A stretch of DNA of 64,000 nucleotides from Scardovia wiggsiae. GTDB taxonomy: Bacteria; Actinomycetota; Actinomycetes; Actinomycetales; Bifidobacteriaceae. Each line of letters begins with the position of its first letter. Position 1 is the stretch's first letter. A model generated the notes under the pieces. The model had not been told where the DNA came from. It did not search any database and worked only from the letters and a program-made list of their open reading frames with translations. The stretch spans positions 558,001-622,000 of the forward strand of contig NZ_CP157350.1 of NCBI RefSeq assembly GCF_051045985.1, in the 5' to 3' direction. Below are positions 26,867-34,451 of the stretch, piece after piece. Made by a program: the position numbers and the translations under genes.

Positions 26867-27862
26867 ATGGCTGTAACTGTTGCCGGAATTGATTGCGGCA
26901 CTAACTCGATCCGGCTGATGGTCGCCCGCATGGATGAGACGGGCGTTACCGTCCTCGTGCCCCGCATCATGCGGGTAGTAAGGCTCGGCCAGGGTGTGGA
27001 TAAAACCCGCCGGTTCAGCCAGGATGCCCTGCAGCGTACTTTTGCGGCTATTGATGAATTTGCCCATATCCTTAACGGCTACGACCTTGACGGTATTCGG
27101 TTCGTGGCTACGAGCGCGACGCGGGATGCCACAAACCGCAGTGAATTTGAAGATTACGTATACAGCAGGCTTGGCGTACGCCCCGATGTCATACCTGGCG
27201 AGGAAGAGGCACGGCTGAGCTTCCTCGGCGCTACTTCCGTAGTCGATACATCTGCCCATCAGGCACCGTACCTGGTGATGGATCTTGGCGGCGGATCCAC
27301 TGAGCTTGTGCTTGGCGGGGATGGGCGCAGTATCCCGGTCACTGATGTTTCCCAGGCGTATTCCATGGATACAGGGTCGGTGCGTATAAGTGAAAGGCAT
27401 CTCCTCTCAGACCCTCCTGATGACGGGCAGATCGCCCGGGCTGCAGATGATGTGAACGCTGCTATTGATACGGCGTGTGCGGCAGTGGATATCTCCCGGA
27501 CCGGGACATTCATCGGGGTCTCAGGCACAGTGACCACTATGGCTTCAGTCGCTCTGGGGCTCAGCACATATGACCGCGATGCCGTAGACGGTGCACTGCT
27601 GGATATCAGCAGGATATATGAAGCGGACAGCGCTGTCCTCCATATGGACCGCGCTCAGCGGGGAAGCCTCGGCGTTATCCATCCGGGAAGGCTTGATGTT
27701 ATTGGGGCCGGTGCTTTGATTTTCACCGAGGTCCTTAAACGTGTATCCCTTTCTGTCCAAAGCCGGGGCAGGGAACTCAGCACTGTTATGGTCAGCGAGC
27801 ACGGGCTTCTTGACGGCATTGTCAGGGATCTGGGCATAAAACTGCTTGCGGGGAAAGGCTAG
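26867..27862 (+). CDS. ppx: Ppx/GppA family phosphatase (exopolyphosphatase-like)
   Basis: Hydrolyses polyphosphate or pppGpp. The 331 residues form two actin-like domains: GIDCGTNSIRLMVAR (phosphate 1), FVATSATRDATN, the Glu pair in PGEEEARLSFLGA, MDLGGGSTELVLG (phosphate 2) and IGVSGTVTTMASVALG. It is the short actinobacterial form without the C-terminal HD part. AGGGGAAA lies 7 bases before the ATG. Which of polyphosphate or pppGpp is the true substrate cannot be told. Confidence 0.93.
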   Translation: MAVTVAGIDCGTNSIRLMVARMDETGVTVLVPRIMRVVRLGQGVDKTRRFSQDALQRTFAAIDEFAHILNGYDLDGIRFVATSATRDATNRSEFEDYVYSRLGVRPDVIPGEEEARLSFLGATSVVDTSAHQAPYLVMDLGGGSTELVLGGDGRSIPVTDVSQAYSMDTGSVRISERHLLSDPPDDGQIARAADDVNAAIDTACAAVDISRTGTFIGVSGTVTTMASVALGLSTYDRDAVDGALLDISRIYEADSAVLHMDRAQRGSLGVIHPGRLDVIGAGALIFTEVLKRVSLSVQSRGRELSTVMVSEHGLLDGIVRDLGIKLLAGKG

Positions 27863-27916
27863 GCCTGGCCTTGTGGCATAATAGGTGGGTGCCTCGCGGC
27901 TTTGGCCATGCGGCAT

Positions 27917-28003
27917 GCCCCGGTGGCGGAATCGGTAGACGCAGCGGACTTAAAATCCGCCGACCTTAAAGTCTTGCGGGTTCAAGTCCCGCCCGGGGCA
28001 CCA
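27917..28003 (+). tRNA. tRNA-Leu (anticodon TAA)
   Basis: A class II cloverleaf: acceptor GCCCCGG/CCGGGGC, anticodon loop CTTAAAA giving TAA, a long variable arm (CGACCTTAAAGTCTT), T arm CGGGTTCAAGTCCCG. CCA is encoded at 28001-28003. Confidence 0.97.
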
Positions 28004-28007
28004 GGAG

Positions 28008-28062
28008 CAGAGGTGGCTGTGCCGGACCGGAAGGCCCGCAGTACGGCCACCTCTGTTGTGTA
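28008..28062 (+). terminator. Terminator after tRNA-Leu
   Basis: A perfect 10-bp stem, CAGAGGTGGC (28008-28017) with GCCACCTCTG (28046-28055), is followed by TTGTGT. The loop contains a second small stem (CCGG). It begins 5 bases after the tRNA. Confidence 0.75.
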
Positions 28063-28149
28063 AAAGCTGAAAAGCTGCAGAAGCAGTCCCGGCACCGCAG
28101 GACTGCAGGAAAGTAATAAGTTAAGCTGAGATATAAAGGCAGGAGTATT

Positions 28150-28563
28150 ATGGATGTATCAGATATGCCTCAGGTGAACGCTGAATTCGGCAGCATGCCT
28201 GTGATCACATTCCCGTCCCCGGAAGCGCCTGCAGGGCTTCGCGGGCTGGAAATAACCGAGGGGGACGGCCCTGTAGTCCGTAAAGGGGACAGGGTCACTG
28301 TGAATTATCACGGTGTTGTCTGGGGCAAAGACACTCCTTTTGATTCGAGTTTCTCCCGCCATCAGCCGGCTTCTTTCGGCATTGGGATAGGACAGGTTAT
28401 CCGCGGGTGGGACCAGCTCGTTCCGGGGCATAACGTCGGCTCCCGGCTGATTGTTTCCATCCCGCCCGAGTACGGCTACGGCAGGAACGGCATGCCGGCT
28501 GCCGGCATAGGGGGCGGCGATACGCTCGTGTTCGTTATTGATATCATTTCTACGGCCCGGTAA
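28150..28563 (+). CDS. FKBP-type peptidyl-prolyl cis-trans isomerase
   Basis: A cytoplasmic folding helper. The 137 residues hold one FKBP domain: GDRVTVNYHGVVWGKD, FDSSFSRHQPASFGIGIG, VIRGWDQLVPGHNVGSRL, IPPEYGYG and DTLVFVIDIIS. The preceding block (PQVNAEFGSMPVITFPSPEA) is the extension I know from bifidobacterial homologues. GGCAGGAG lies 4 to 5 bases before the ATG. A 7-bp inverted repeat (GCAGTCC/GGACTGC, 28083-28106) lies in the leader. Confidence 0.95.
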   Translation: MDVSDMPQVNAEFGSMPVITFPSPEAPAGLRGLEITEGDGPVVRKGDRVTVNYHGVVWGKDTPFDSSFSRHQPASFGIGIGQVIRGWDQLVPGHNVGSRLIVSIPPEYGYGRNGMPAAGIGGGDTLVFVIDIISTAR

Positions 28564-28697
28564 AGTACTCTCCGGGACAACCGCAATACCGCGGCCGCGG
28601 GGCGGGTCCCAGGATTTGGCAGTAAAGGCCTGCGAGCCTGATGCAGTTTTTGCCCGCAGTATGGCTATATAGATAAGTTTGGATTTAGGAGGTTATT

Positions 28698-29183
28698 ATG
28701 CCGCAGGATAAGGTCTATATGCTGACTCAGGAAGCATACGACAAGATGAAGGAAGAGCTTGCCTACCGTGAAGGCGAACTTCGCGAAGAGATCAAAGAAA
28801 AAATTGCGGCAGCACGCGCGGAAGGCGATCTCAGTGAGAACGGCGGATACCAAGCTGCCAGGGAGGCACAAGGCAAAAACGAGGGGCGTATACAGGAGCT
28901 TACAGTTAAACTCCGTGATTCAGAAATACTGAAAGCCCCCAGGGCGGGTAAAGTGGGCCCGGGATCGGTTGTCACCCTTGACATTGCCGGGCGTGAGATG
29001 GTTTATGTCCTGGGATCGCATGACCTGTCTGTTGCTACAGATTATGACATCATCAGCCCGGAATCACCTATCGGTGCTGCAGTCAACGGACGGAAAAAAG
29101 GCGATACGGTAACGTATTCTGCCCCCAACGGGCGTGAGATCACTGTTACTGTAAAAGATTCCAGGCCGCTGGGATCTGAATAG
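28698..29183 (+). CDS. greA: Transcription elongation factor GreA
   Basis: Rescues backtracked RNA polymerase by stimulating transcript cleavage. The 161 residues have an N-terminal coiled coil with the acidic tip in ARAEGDLSENGGYQAA, then the FKBP-like C-terminal domain (GSVVTLDI, SPIGAAVNGRKKGDTV, YSAPNGREITVTV). TAGGAGG lies 6 bases before the ATG. A TATATA box lies 30 bases upstream of the start. Confidence 0.97.
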   Translation: MPQDKVYMLTQEAYDKMKEELAYREGELREEIKEKIAAARAEGDLSENGGYQAAREAQGKNEGRIQELTVKLRDSEILKAPRAGKVGPGSVVTLDIAGREMVYVLGSHDLSVATDYDIISPESPIGAAVNGRKKGDTVTYSAPNGREITVTVKDSRPLGSE

Positions 29184-29202
29184 CAATAGCATAAGGCTGG
29201 AG

Positions 29203-29225
29203 CGGGGCAGTCCCGTACGGCCCCG
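29203..29225. terminator. Hairpin between greA and hlyIII
   Basis: CGGGGC (29203-29208) pairs with GCCCCG (29220-29225) in the short space where greA and the hemolysin III gene converge. No T-run is present. Confidence 0.45.
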
Positions 29226-29237
29226 TCAGCTTCGCGC

Positions 29238-30176
29238 TTACATCATTGAAACTGCTACGAAGTATATAGCGACGGTGTGGCATGCGAACCCTGCAACGGT
29301 ACCGATATGGAATATCTCATGGAAACCGAAAACCATGGGCCATGGGTCAGGCTTGCGCAGCAGATAGGCTATAGCTCCCAGTATGTAGCATGCCCCTCCC
29401 GCTACAACAAGCCAGACTACAGCCGGACCGGCATGCGGAGAAAGCCAGAAAAGGCGCAGATATGCTACTCCGGATACACCGAAAATAATGTAGATAGCCG
29501 TATACAGCCAGCGCGGGGCATTGATCCATACAACATGTATCAGCAGCGCGATACCGGTGAATATCCACATGGTCAGTATGATGGTATTCCTCCATCCCGG
29601 TGACAGCGCAAATGACACAGGGGTGTATGTCCCTGCTATAAGAAGGAAGATATTGACATGGTCGATGCGGCGCAGGATATCGGTAGTTTTTTCCGGCCAG
29701 TCCCCAATATGGTAAAGCGCTGAATTGCCGAAAAGGGTAAGAGAGCTTGCCATAAACACGGCGCATGCCCATTTGAGCCCTGCACCGGGGGCCAGGCAGA
29801 TAAGGACGATCCCAGCTGCCAGCGCCAGAGGGGCTGCCGCAAGATGTATCCAGCCGCGCATAAGGGGTTTAGGCCGGCCGTGGACATCCAGGCGTGCTTT
29901 TTTCTTATACGTCCCCTGTGCTTTCTGCTCTATAACGCTCGCTTTATATTCGCCTTTTGCAAGTATCCGGGCAGCTTTTGCCTTAGTCCGTGCACGGATG
30001 GCATCTGCCTTAGCCTGTTCTTTGGCTATACGGGCCAGCAGGACTTGCTGGACGGCAGCAGAGCTTACTTCAGGTATATTCTGCTGGCTGTCTCCGTCCT
30101 TCGGGGTGCCAGCCCGGCTGCCGCACTGCCCTGATCTTTTACCGGTCCCGGTACGGACATCATCGGTGTTCTTCAT
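29238..30176 (-). CDS. Hemolysin III / PAQR family membrane protein
   Basis: Seven-helix membrane proteins related to adiponectin receptors; bacterial function poorly defined despite the name. Residues ~108-312 hold the family motifs: RGWIHLAAAPLALAAG, FGNSALYHIGDW (Ser and His ligands), RIDHVNIFLLIAGTYTPV, and GFHEIFHIGTVAGFACH with the two zinc-site His. The ~105-residue N-terminus is charged, Ala/Lys-rich and longer than usual. AAGGAG precedes the ATG. The gene is divergent from the PdtaS-type kinase across a palindromic promoter region. Confidence 0.93.
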   Translation of the reverse strand: MKNTDDVRTGTGKRSGQCGSRAGTPKDGDSQQNIPEVSSAAVQQVLLARIAKEQAKADAIRARTKAKAARILAKGEYKASVIEQKAQGTYKKKARLDVHGRPKPLMRGWIHLAAAPLALAAGIVLICLAPGAGLKWACAVFMASSLTLFGNSALYHIGDWPEKTTDILRRIDHVNIFLLIAGTYTPVSFALSPGWRNTIILTMWIFTGIALLIHVVWINAPRWLYTAIYIIFGVSGVAYLRLFWLSPHAGPAVVWLVVAGGACYILGAIAYLLRKPDPWPMVFGFHEIFHIGTVAGFACHTVAIYFVAVSMM

Positions 30177-30245
30177 AACTGTTGCTCCTTAATATCTTCT
30201 TCAAGTGTAACCAGGGATATGACGTACACAGCCATAATGAAGTTA

Positions 30246-30287
30246 TATCGGGTTGCCCGATAGCGCCGCGTTTGTACAATAATGGGT
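30246..30287 (+). promoter_or_regulatory. Palindrome and leaderless promoter ahead of the PdtaS-like kinase
   Basis: TATCGGG-TTG-CCCGATA (30246-30262) is a perfect 7-bp inverted repeat with a 3-base centre. A possible -35 (TTGCCC, 30253-30258) overlaps its right arm, and a -10 (TACAAT, 30275-30280) follows after 16 bases. The start point would then fall at about 30287, next to ATG 30288, giving a leaderless mRNA. The palindrome also lies in the divergent hlyIII upstream region. Confidence 0.5.
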
Positions 30288-31787
30288 ATGACAGATTTTA
30301 CCAGTGTATTTGCGCGGAGCGCTTCGCTGACTAACGAAGATAAAGGCTGGCTCCGCCGTATCCTCGAAGACTGGCAGGTTATTGCTGACCTGAGTTTTGC
30401 TGATCTTATGCTTGTTATACCGATCGAAGAAAATAATGTAGCCCAGCTAGTGATTGCGGCCCAGTGCAGGTCATCGACCGTTGTTTCACGGCAGGTAGAC
30501 GATATGGTAGGCAGGCATCTTCCTGCAGCCCTGGTACCTTCTGTTATGGATGCGCTCAACGGCGTCGGCAACGGGGATGTCGACCATTACCGCATGGTTG
30601 ATACTGCAACCGTGTGTGATGACTTCCTTGCTGTAAAGCGGCAGGACAGGATCCTCGGCGTGATCATACGCGAGACGAATATGATAATGCGCCTGGCAAA
30701 TGGGCATTATGAGTCGGAAAGCATCCATGTGGGGCGGGAACTTTTTGATATGATAGGCGAGGGGACTTTCCCCTATACCGATGATCTTATGTCGAAGCAA
30801 CGGCATGACCCGCGGGTATCTGACGGTTTTCTTGTTTTATCTGCAGAAGGGGTTGTCGAGTATGCAGCCCCTAACGCTGTCAGCTGCTTCAGGCGGCTGG
30901 GCGTTGTAACGAATGTTATCGGCAGATATCTGAGCGAATTCATTACTGAACAGTTCCGCGAAAATGATAAAGTTCCCGAATCTCTTCCGGGCGTGCTTGC
31001 GGGCAAATTCTTTGCTGATTCTGAAATAACGACCCCTACTGCTTCTATTGCGCTGCGGTGCTTCCCGCTTTTTAAGAAAGGGGAGCGCACAGGAGCGGTG
31101 ATCCTGTGCCGTGATGTTACGGAGGTGCGGCACCGGGAGATGGAGCTGGAAACGAAGGAAGCCACCATAGCAGAAGTGCATCACAGGGTCAAAAACAACC
31201 TGCAGGCGGTGTCCTCCCTCCTCAGGCTGCAGTCGCGCAGGACGAAAAATGAAGAAGTACGCAAAGAGCTTCAGGAAGCCCAGCGCAGGCTTGAAACCAT
31301 TGCTGTTGTCCATGAGGGGCTGAGCCAGACTGCCGATGAGGTAGTTGATTTTGACGCTGTGATTTCACAGATACTGCGGCTGGCTGTTGAAGTGGCAAGT
31401 ACCGATGAGCAGGAAATCAAGTTATCGTACCTTGGGCAGTTTGGCATGATGCCTGCACAGGATGCGACCCCGCTGTCCCTTGTACTCACGGAGCTGGTGA
31501 CTAATTGCGTCGAGCATGGTTTTAAAAACCGGAAAGAGGGGAATATCCGTATTTCTGTCGGCAGAAGCGGGAAAAGCCTTAATGTTGTTGTGGAAGATGA
31601 CGGCAACGGCCTTGAAACTGAAGTTGATGATAAAGGTAAAAATCCGCGGGAATCAGGTTCAGGACTGGGCACTCAAATCGTCAATACCTTTGTAACGAAT
31701 GACTTTGGCGGCACTATCCGCTGGAGTGCAAACCATCCCCATGGTACACGGGTTGATATCAGCATGAAGCTGCGTGCAGCAGAGTAG
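30288..31787 (+). CDS. pdtaS: Sensor histidine kinase, PdtaS type (HisKA_2)
   Basis: In mycobacteria PdtaS phosphorylates PdtaR, an ANTAR antiterminator. The 499 residues match the 501-residue mycobacterial protein: an N-terminal GAF-like sensor (DLSFADLMLVIP, VIAAQCRSST), a PAS region (~175-285), the phosphoacceptor block EVHHRVKNNLQAVSSLLRLQ (His298/His299) and a HATPase domain (LVLTELVTNCVEHGFKN, VEDDGNGL, GSGLGTQIVNTFV). No membrane helix. The neighbour whiB is also next to pdtaS in mycobacteria. ATG 30282 is an alternative start; neither has a ribosome site, in keeping with a leaderless message. The ANTAR partner is not in the window. Confidence 0.9.
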   Translation: MTDFTSVFARSASLTNEDKGWLRRILEDWQVIADLSFADLMLVIPIEENNVAQLVIAAQCRSSTVVSRQVDDMVGRHLPAALVPSVMDALNGVGNGDVDHYRMVDTATVCDDFLAVKRQDRILGVIIRETNMIMRLANGHYESESIHVGRELFDMIGEGTFPYTDDLMSKQRHDPRVSDGFLVLSAEGVVEYAAPNAVSCFRRLGVVTNVIGRYLSEFITEQFRENDKVPESLPGVLAGKFFADSEITTPTASIALRCFPLFKKGERTGAVILCRDVTEVRHREMELETKEATIAEVHHRVKNNLQAVSSLLRLQSRRTKNEEVRKELQEAQRRLETIAVVHEGLSQTADEVVDFDAVISQILRLAVEVASTDEQEIKLSYLGQFGMMPAQDATPLSLVLTELVTNCVEHGFKNRKEGNIRISVGRSGKSLNVVVEDDGNGLETEVDDKGKNPRESGSGLGTQIVNTFVTNDFGGTIRWSANHPHGTRVDISMKLRAAE

Positions 31788-31829
31788 CCAGGAAATCGGG
31801 CTGTGCAGAATGTGCAGTTTTATACAGAC

Positions 31830-32099
31830 TTACTGCATATGCATACTTCGGCGTGCCCGCATATACCTACGTTTGAGTGCACGGCGCTCATCCTCGCTGT
31901 ATCCGCCCCATACCCCATAATCCTGGTTGGTGTCCAATGCAGTTTTCAGACATTCGTCTACGACTTCGCATGTCCTGCACACCGCCTTTGCCTCTTCGAT
32001 CTGCTGGAGTGCAGGGCCTGTATTACCGACTGGGAAGAAGAGCTCAGGGTCTTTATCCCGGCATGCAGCTTTCGCGCGCCAATCTTGTGAACTGCTCAC
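31830..32099 (-). CDS. whiB1: WhiB-family Fe-S transcription factor (WhiB1-like)
   Basis: Binds a 4Fe-4S cluster and the RNA polymerase sigma subunit. The 89 residues hold four Cys (C13, C41, C44, C50) in ACRDKDPELFFPVG and VCRTCEVVDEC, the GVWGG turn (62-66) and a basic tail SEDERRALKRRYMRARR. The pattern is closest to mycobacterial WhiB1, which is also beside pdtaS. Start is GTG with AGGAGGT 4 bases upstream. It converges with the kinase gene and has its own promoter. Confidence 0.95.
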   Translation of the reverse strand: MSSSQDWRAKAACRDKDPELFFPVGNTGPALQQIEEAKAVCRTCEVVDECLKTALDTNQDYGVWGGYSEDERRALKRRYMRARRSMHMQ

Positions 32100-32128
32100 A
32101 GATACCTCCTAAAAATCACCTATATAAG

Positions 32129-32157
32129 AGATAACCACGAATCGTATCGTTTTTCAA
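32129..32157 (-). promoter_or_regulatory. Predicted whiB promoter
   Basis: On the minus strand TTGAAA (32157-32152) and TTATCT (32134-32129) are spaced by 17 bases, in an A/T-rich gap between the ATPase stop and whiB. Transcription would begin near 32122, leaving a short leader with AGGAGGT. Confidence 0.5.
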
Positions 32158-32188
32158 GTGTTCAGCTAAAAAAATATTAAAATTTGTA

Positions 32189-34345
32189 TTATATATCGGT
32201 TATATCGGTATACGTCTGGATGATATATGATTCGTCGGCACAGTAAATGCCGCGTCCGGGGATACGTTTGCCGGCAAAGCTGGCATCATTGGCCAGGCTT
32301 CCCGGCAGGTCCCATAAGATATCAGTTGAACGTTCACCTGTAGGGATGGCGATACGGGCATCGCAGTTCTGAGGGTAATGCACAGCGCGCGGATCACTGA
32401 CTGTGTAGAACAGTGTTATATCTTTACTGCCCATACACGCATAAAACCCTTCAGCAGACCGTATCTCGGTGACAAAAGGGTAGCGGGCAGTTTCTCCGAC
32501 GTCCCTGTCCGCAGTATCTGTATCCCCTGCACTGTGATCCTTGATATTTACAGTGCGGGCAGTATGGGTATCTATGGCTGGCGTATCGCCATCACTGCCG
32601 CTGAAAGCATGGAAGGCAGGAGAGGTCAGCGGATCAAGATAGGGGTCAGCATTATCACATACAGCGATGCGTGGTATCAGGATGCCGGCATCATGGTATT
32701 TAGCAGGCTGTATGGCATTGAGCCTGCGCATATATGACCGCCTGATAATGCGCAGGAAAGCTGTCTTCCCGAAACCATGAGGGGCAATAACTGCAATATT
32801 CTGGCCCTGGAGAGGTATGCGCCATGGAGAGGTAGTTATGCCGTTATCCTTCAGCCCCATATCCAGCATCCATGGCGAAGAGGGCAGGCAGGGGGATACC
32901 GGCCCGGCAGGCTGCGGGTCGGACTGGAGAAAAGCGGGGAGCGGTGCGCTGAACAGCAGAGGCAGATGGTTTCCGGCTTCCCTGGTGCCTGTACTGCCAT
33001 TACTGTTGCTGCCAGTACTGAGGTTGCCGGTATCAGAACTGGTATTGCCCCGGGTATGGATGCTGCGTGCAGACACCATAAACCTGTATGAATCTTCTGC
33101 TGCCTTCACGATGTCGGCAATATCAGCACTGTACGCGCTGCGGAAAGGCACGCACTGGACACCGTCGTGGATATATCCTGCCCCGGGAGACCGGGGGTCA
33201 AGGGCTGCTGCATGGGGGATGTCCAGGAGTTCCAGCGACTGCATGGTGTCGCGCACCCTCAGGCATATATGGAGGGACAGGTTGGCTTTCATATCGTTGC
33301 TGATCTGGCTCATAGGGTTCTGTGTGCATGCGATAACATGTATCCCTAAAGACCTGCCTAATGCTGCAAGTGATATAAGCCTGGGGATGTAATCAGGGAG
33401 GGCATCGCGCAGAGCATGGAATTCGTCAATAACGATAATAAGGTGGGCAGGGGCATCCTTAAGGTGCAGGATGCTGTTCCCGCCGCTGCCCTGCACGATC
33501 TGTTCGCGCCTTTTAAGTTCGTATTCCAGTGCGCGCAGGGCACGCATCGCATGCGGGATATTAAGGTCGCTTACGTTGCCCACAGTATGCGGGAGATGCT
33601 TCAGCCTCTGGAAAGTGGCGCCGCCCTTGAAATCAAGGAAAACAAGGTTGAGCTGATCAGGAGGATATGAACAGGCAAGCGACAGGCACCAGGTTTCCAG
33701 GAAGACCGATTTTCCCGAGCCGGTAGTCCCGGCAATAAGTGCATGCGGCCCCTGGCGTATAAGATCCAGCTGGCAGAGAGCCTCCTGCGGTGGGATATCC
33801 CGCCTGCCAGCGCTGCCTGCCATGCTGTCTGCAGGCTTTTCGGCTGCGGGGAAAAGGGCAGTGCCAACAGGGGCTTCTGTGCTGCTGCCGCGGGCGGGGC
33901 AGGAGGCAGGGCTGCCTGTTCCCGAATGGCCGAGCCATAGCCGCAGGATATTCCGCCAGTCTGTTAAAGCAGTACCGTACAGCTGAGAAAGGTTCCTTGC
34001 CGGCAAAAGCTTTCCCACGTTTTTTGGCGGGATACTGAGCACAGGGTCCAAGGAAACGGTCCCGCTGCTGCACGGACTGCCGGTACTGCCGTGATCTGTT
34101 TCCGGTATGGCAGCGGGAAGGGATTTCCGCATGCGCCACCGCAGAAACATGATAACGGATATCGCGAAAGCCGAGATGATCCCCGGTATGAGGAAAACAA
34201 GATAGAGGTACTGCTTATTGAAGACCATAACAATAAGCATGACGATCTGGCCGAAGAATGCTGAGATCCCCGGGACAACTGCTGACAGTATTTCCAGACG
34301 GTCATTCTTCTGTGCTATTTGCTGCGGGCTTAACGTGCGCGCCAT
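32189..34345 (-). CDS. EccC/FtsK-SpoIIIE-type P-loop ATPase with two membrane helices
   Basis: Resembles the motor ATPase of type VII (ESX) secretion. The 718 residues start with two helices (~20-40 and ~46-68), then a linker, then an FtsK/SpoIIIE domain: Walker A GTTGSGKSVFLETW, FLDFKGGATFQRL, Walker B LIIVIDEFHAL, and GIHVIACTQNP. After a Ser/Gly/Asn/Thr-rich linker comes a second P-loop (APHGFGKTAFLR) without a clear Walker B, ending in IPGRGIYCADESY as in EccC final domains. No WXG100, EccB, EccD or EccE gene is visible. Gene neighbours are two LCP proteins and whiB. A secretion role is inference. Confidence 0.8.
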   Translation of the reverse strand: MARTLSPQQIAQKNDRLEILSAVVPGISAFFGQIVMLIVMVFNKQYLYLVFLIPGIISAFAISVIMFLRWRMRKSLPAAIPETDHGSTGSPCSSGTVSLDPVLSIPPKNVGKLLPARNLSQLYGTALTDWRNILRLWLGHSGTGSPASCPARGSSTEAPVGTALFPAAEKPADSMAGSAGRRDIPPQEALCQLDLIRQGPHALIAGTTGSGKSVFLETWCLSLACSYPPDQLNLVFLDFKGGATFQRLKHLPHTVGNVSDLNIPHAMRALRALEYELKRREQIVQGSGGNSILHLKDAPAHLIIVIDEFHALRDALPDYIPRLISLAALGRSLGIHVIACTQNPMSQISNDMKANLSLHICLRVRDTMQSLELLDIPHAAALDPRSPGAGYIHDGVQCVPFRSAYSADIADIVKAAEDSYRFMVSARSIHTRGNTSSDTGNLSTGSNSNGSTGTREAGNHLPLLFSAPLPAFLQSDPQPAGPVSPCLPSSPWMLDMGLKDNGITTSPWRIPLQGQNIAVIAPHGFGKTAFLRIIRRSYMRRLNAIQPAKYHDAGILIPRIAVCDNADPYLDPLTSPAFHAFSGSDGDTPAIDTHTARTVNIKDHSAGDTDTADRDVGETARYPFVTEIRSAEGFYACMGSKDITLFYTVSDPRAVHYPQNCDARIAIPTGERSTDILWDLPGSLANDASFAGKRIPGRGIYCADESYIIQTYTDITDI

Positions 34346-34451
34346 ATATCCAGTATGGCCGGCAGTCCGGGCGAACGCCAGATATTTTCCGGATTGTGGT
34401 CAGACTGAAGAAACGCCTTGAATACCAGCCAGTATAGGTTGTGGATAACTT

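Noticed and set aside
28083..28106. GCAGTCC/GGACTGC repeat in the FKBP leader as a riboswitch
   Set aside because: Only a single 7-bp stem; no conserved core of any riboswitch class that I know.
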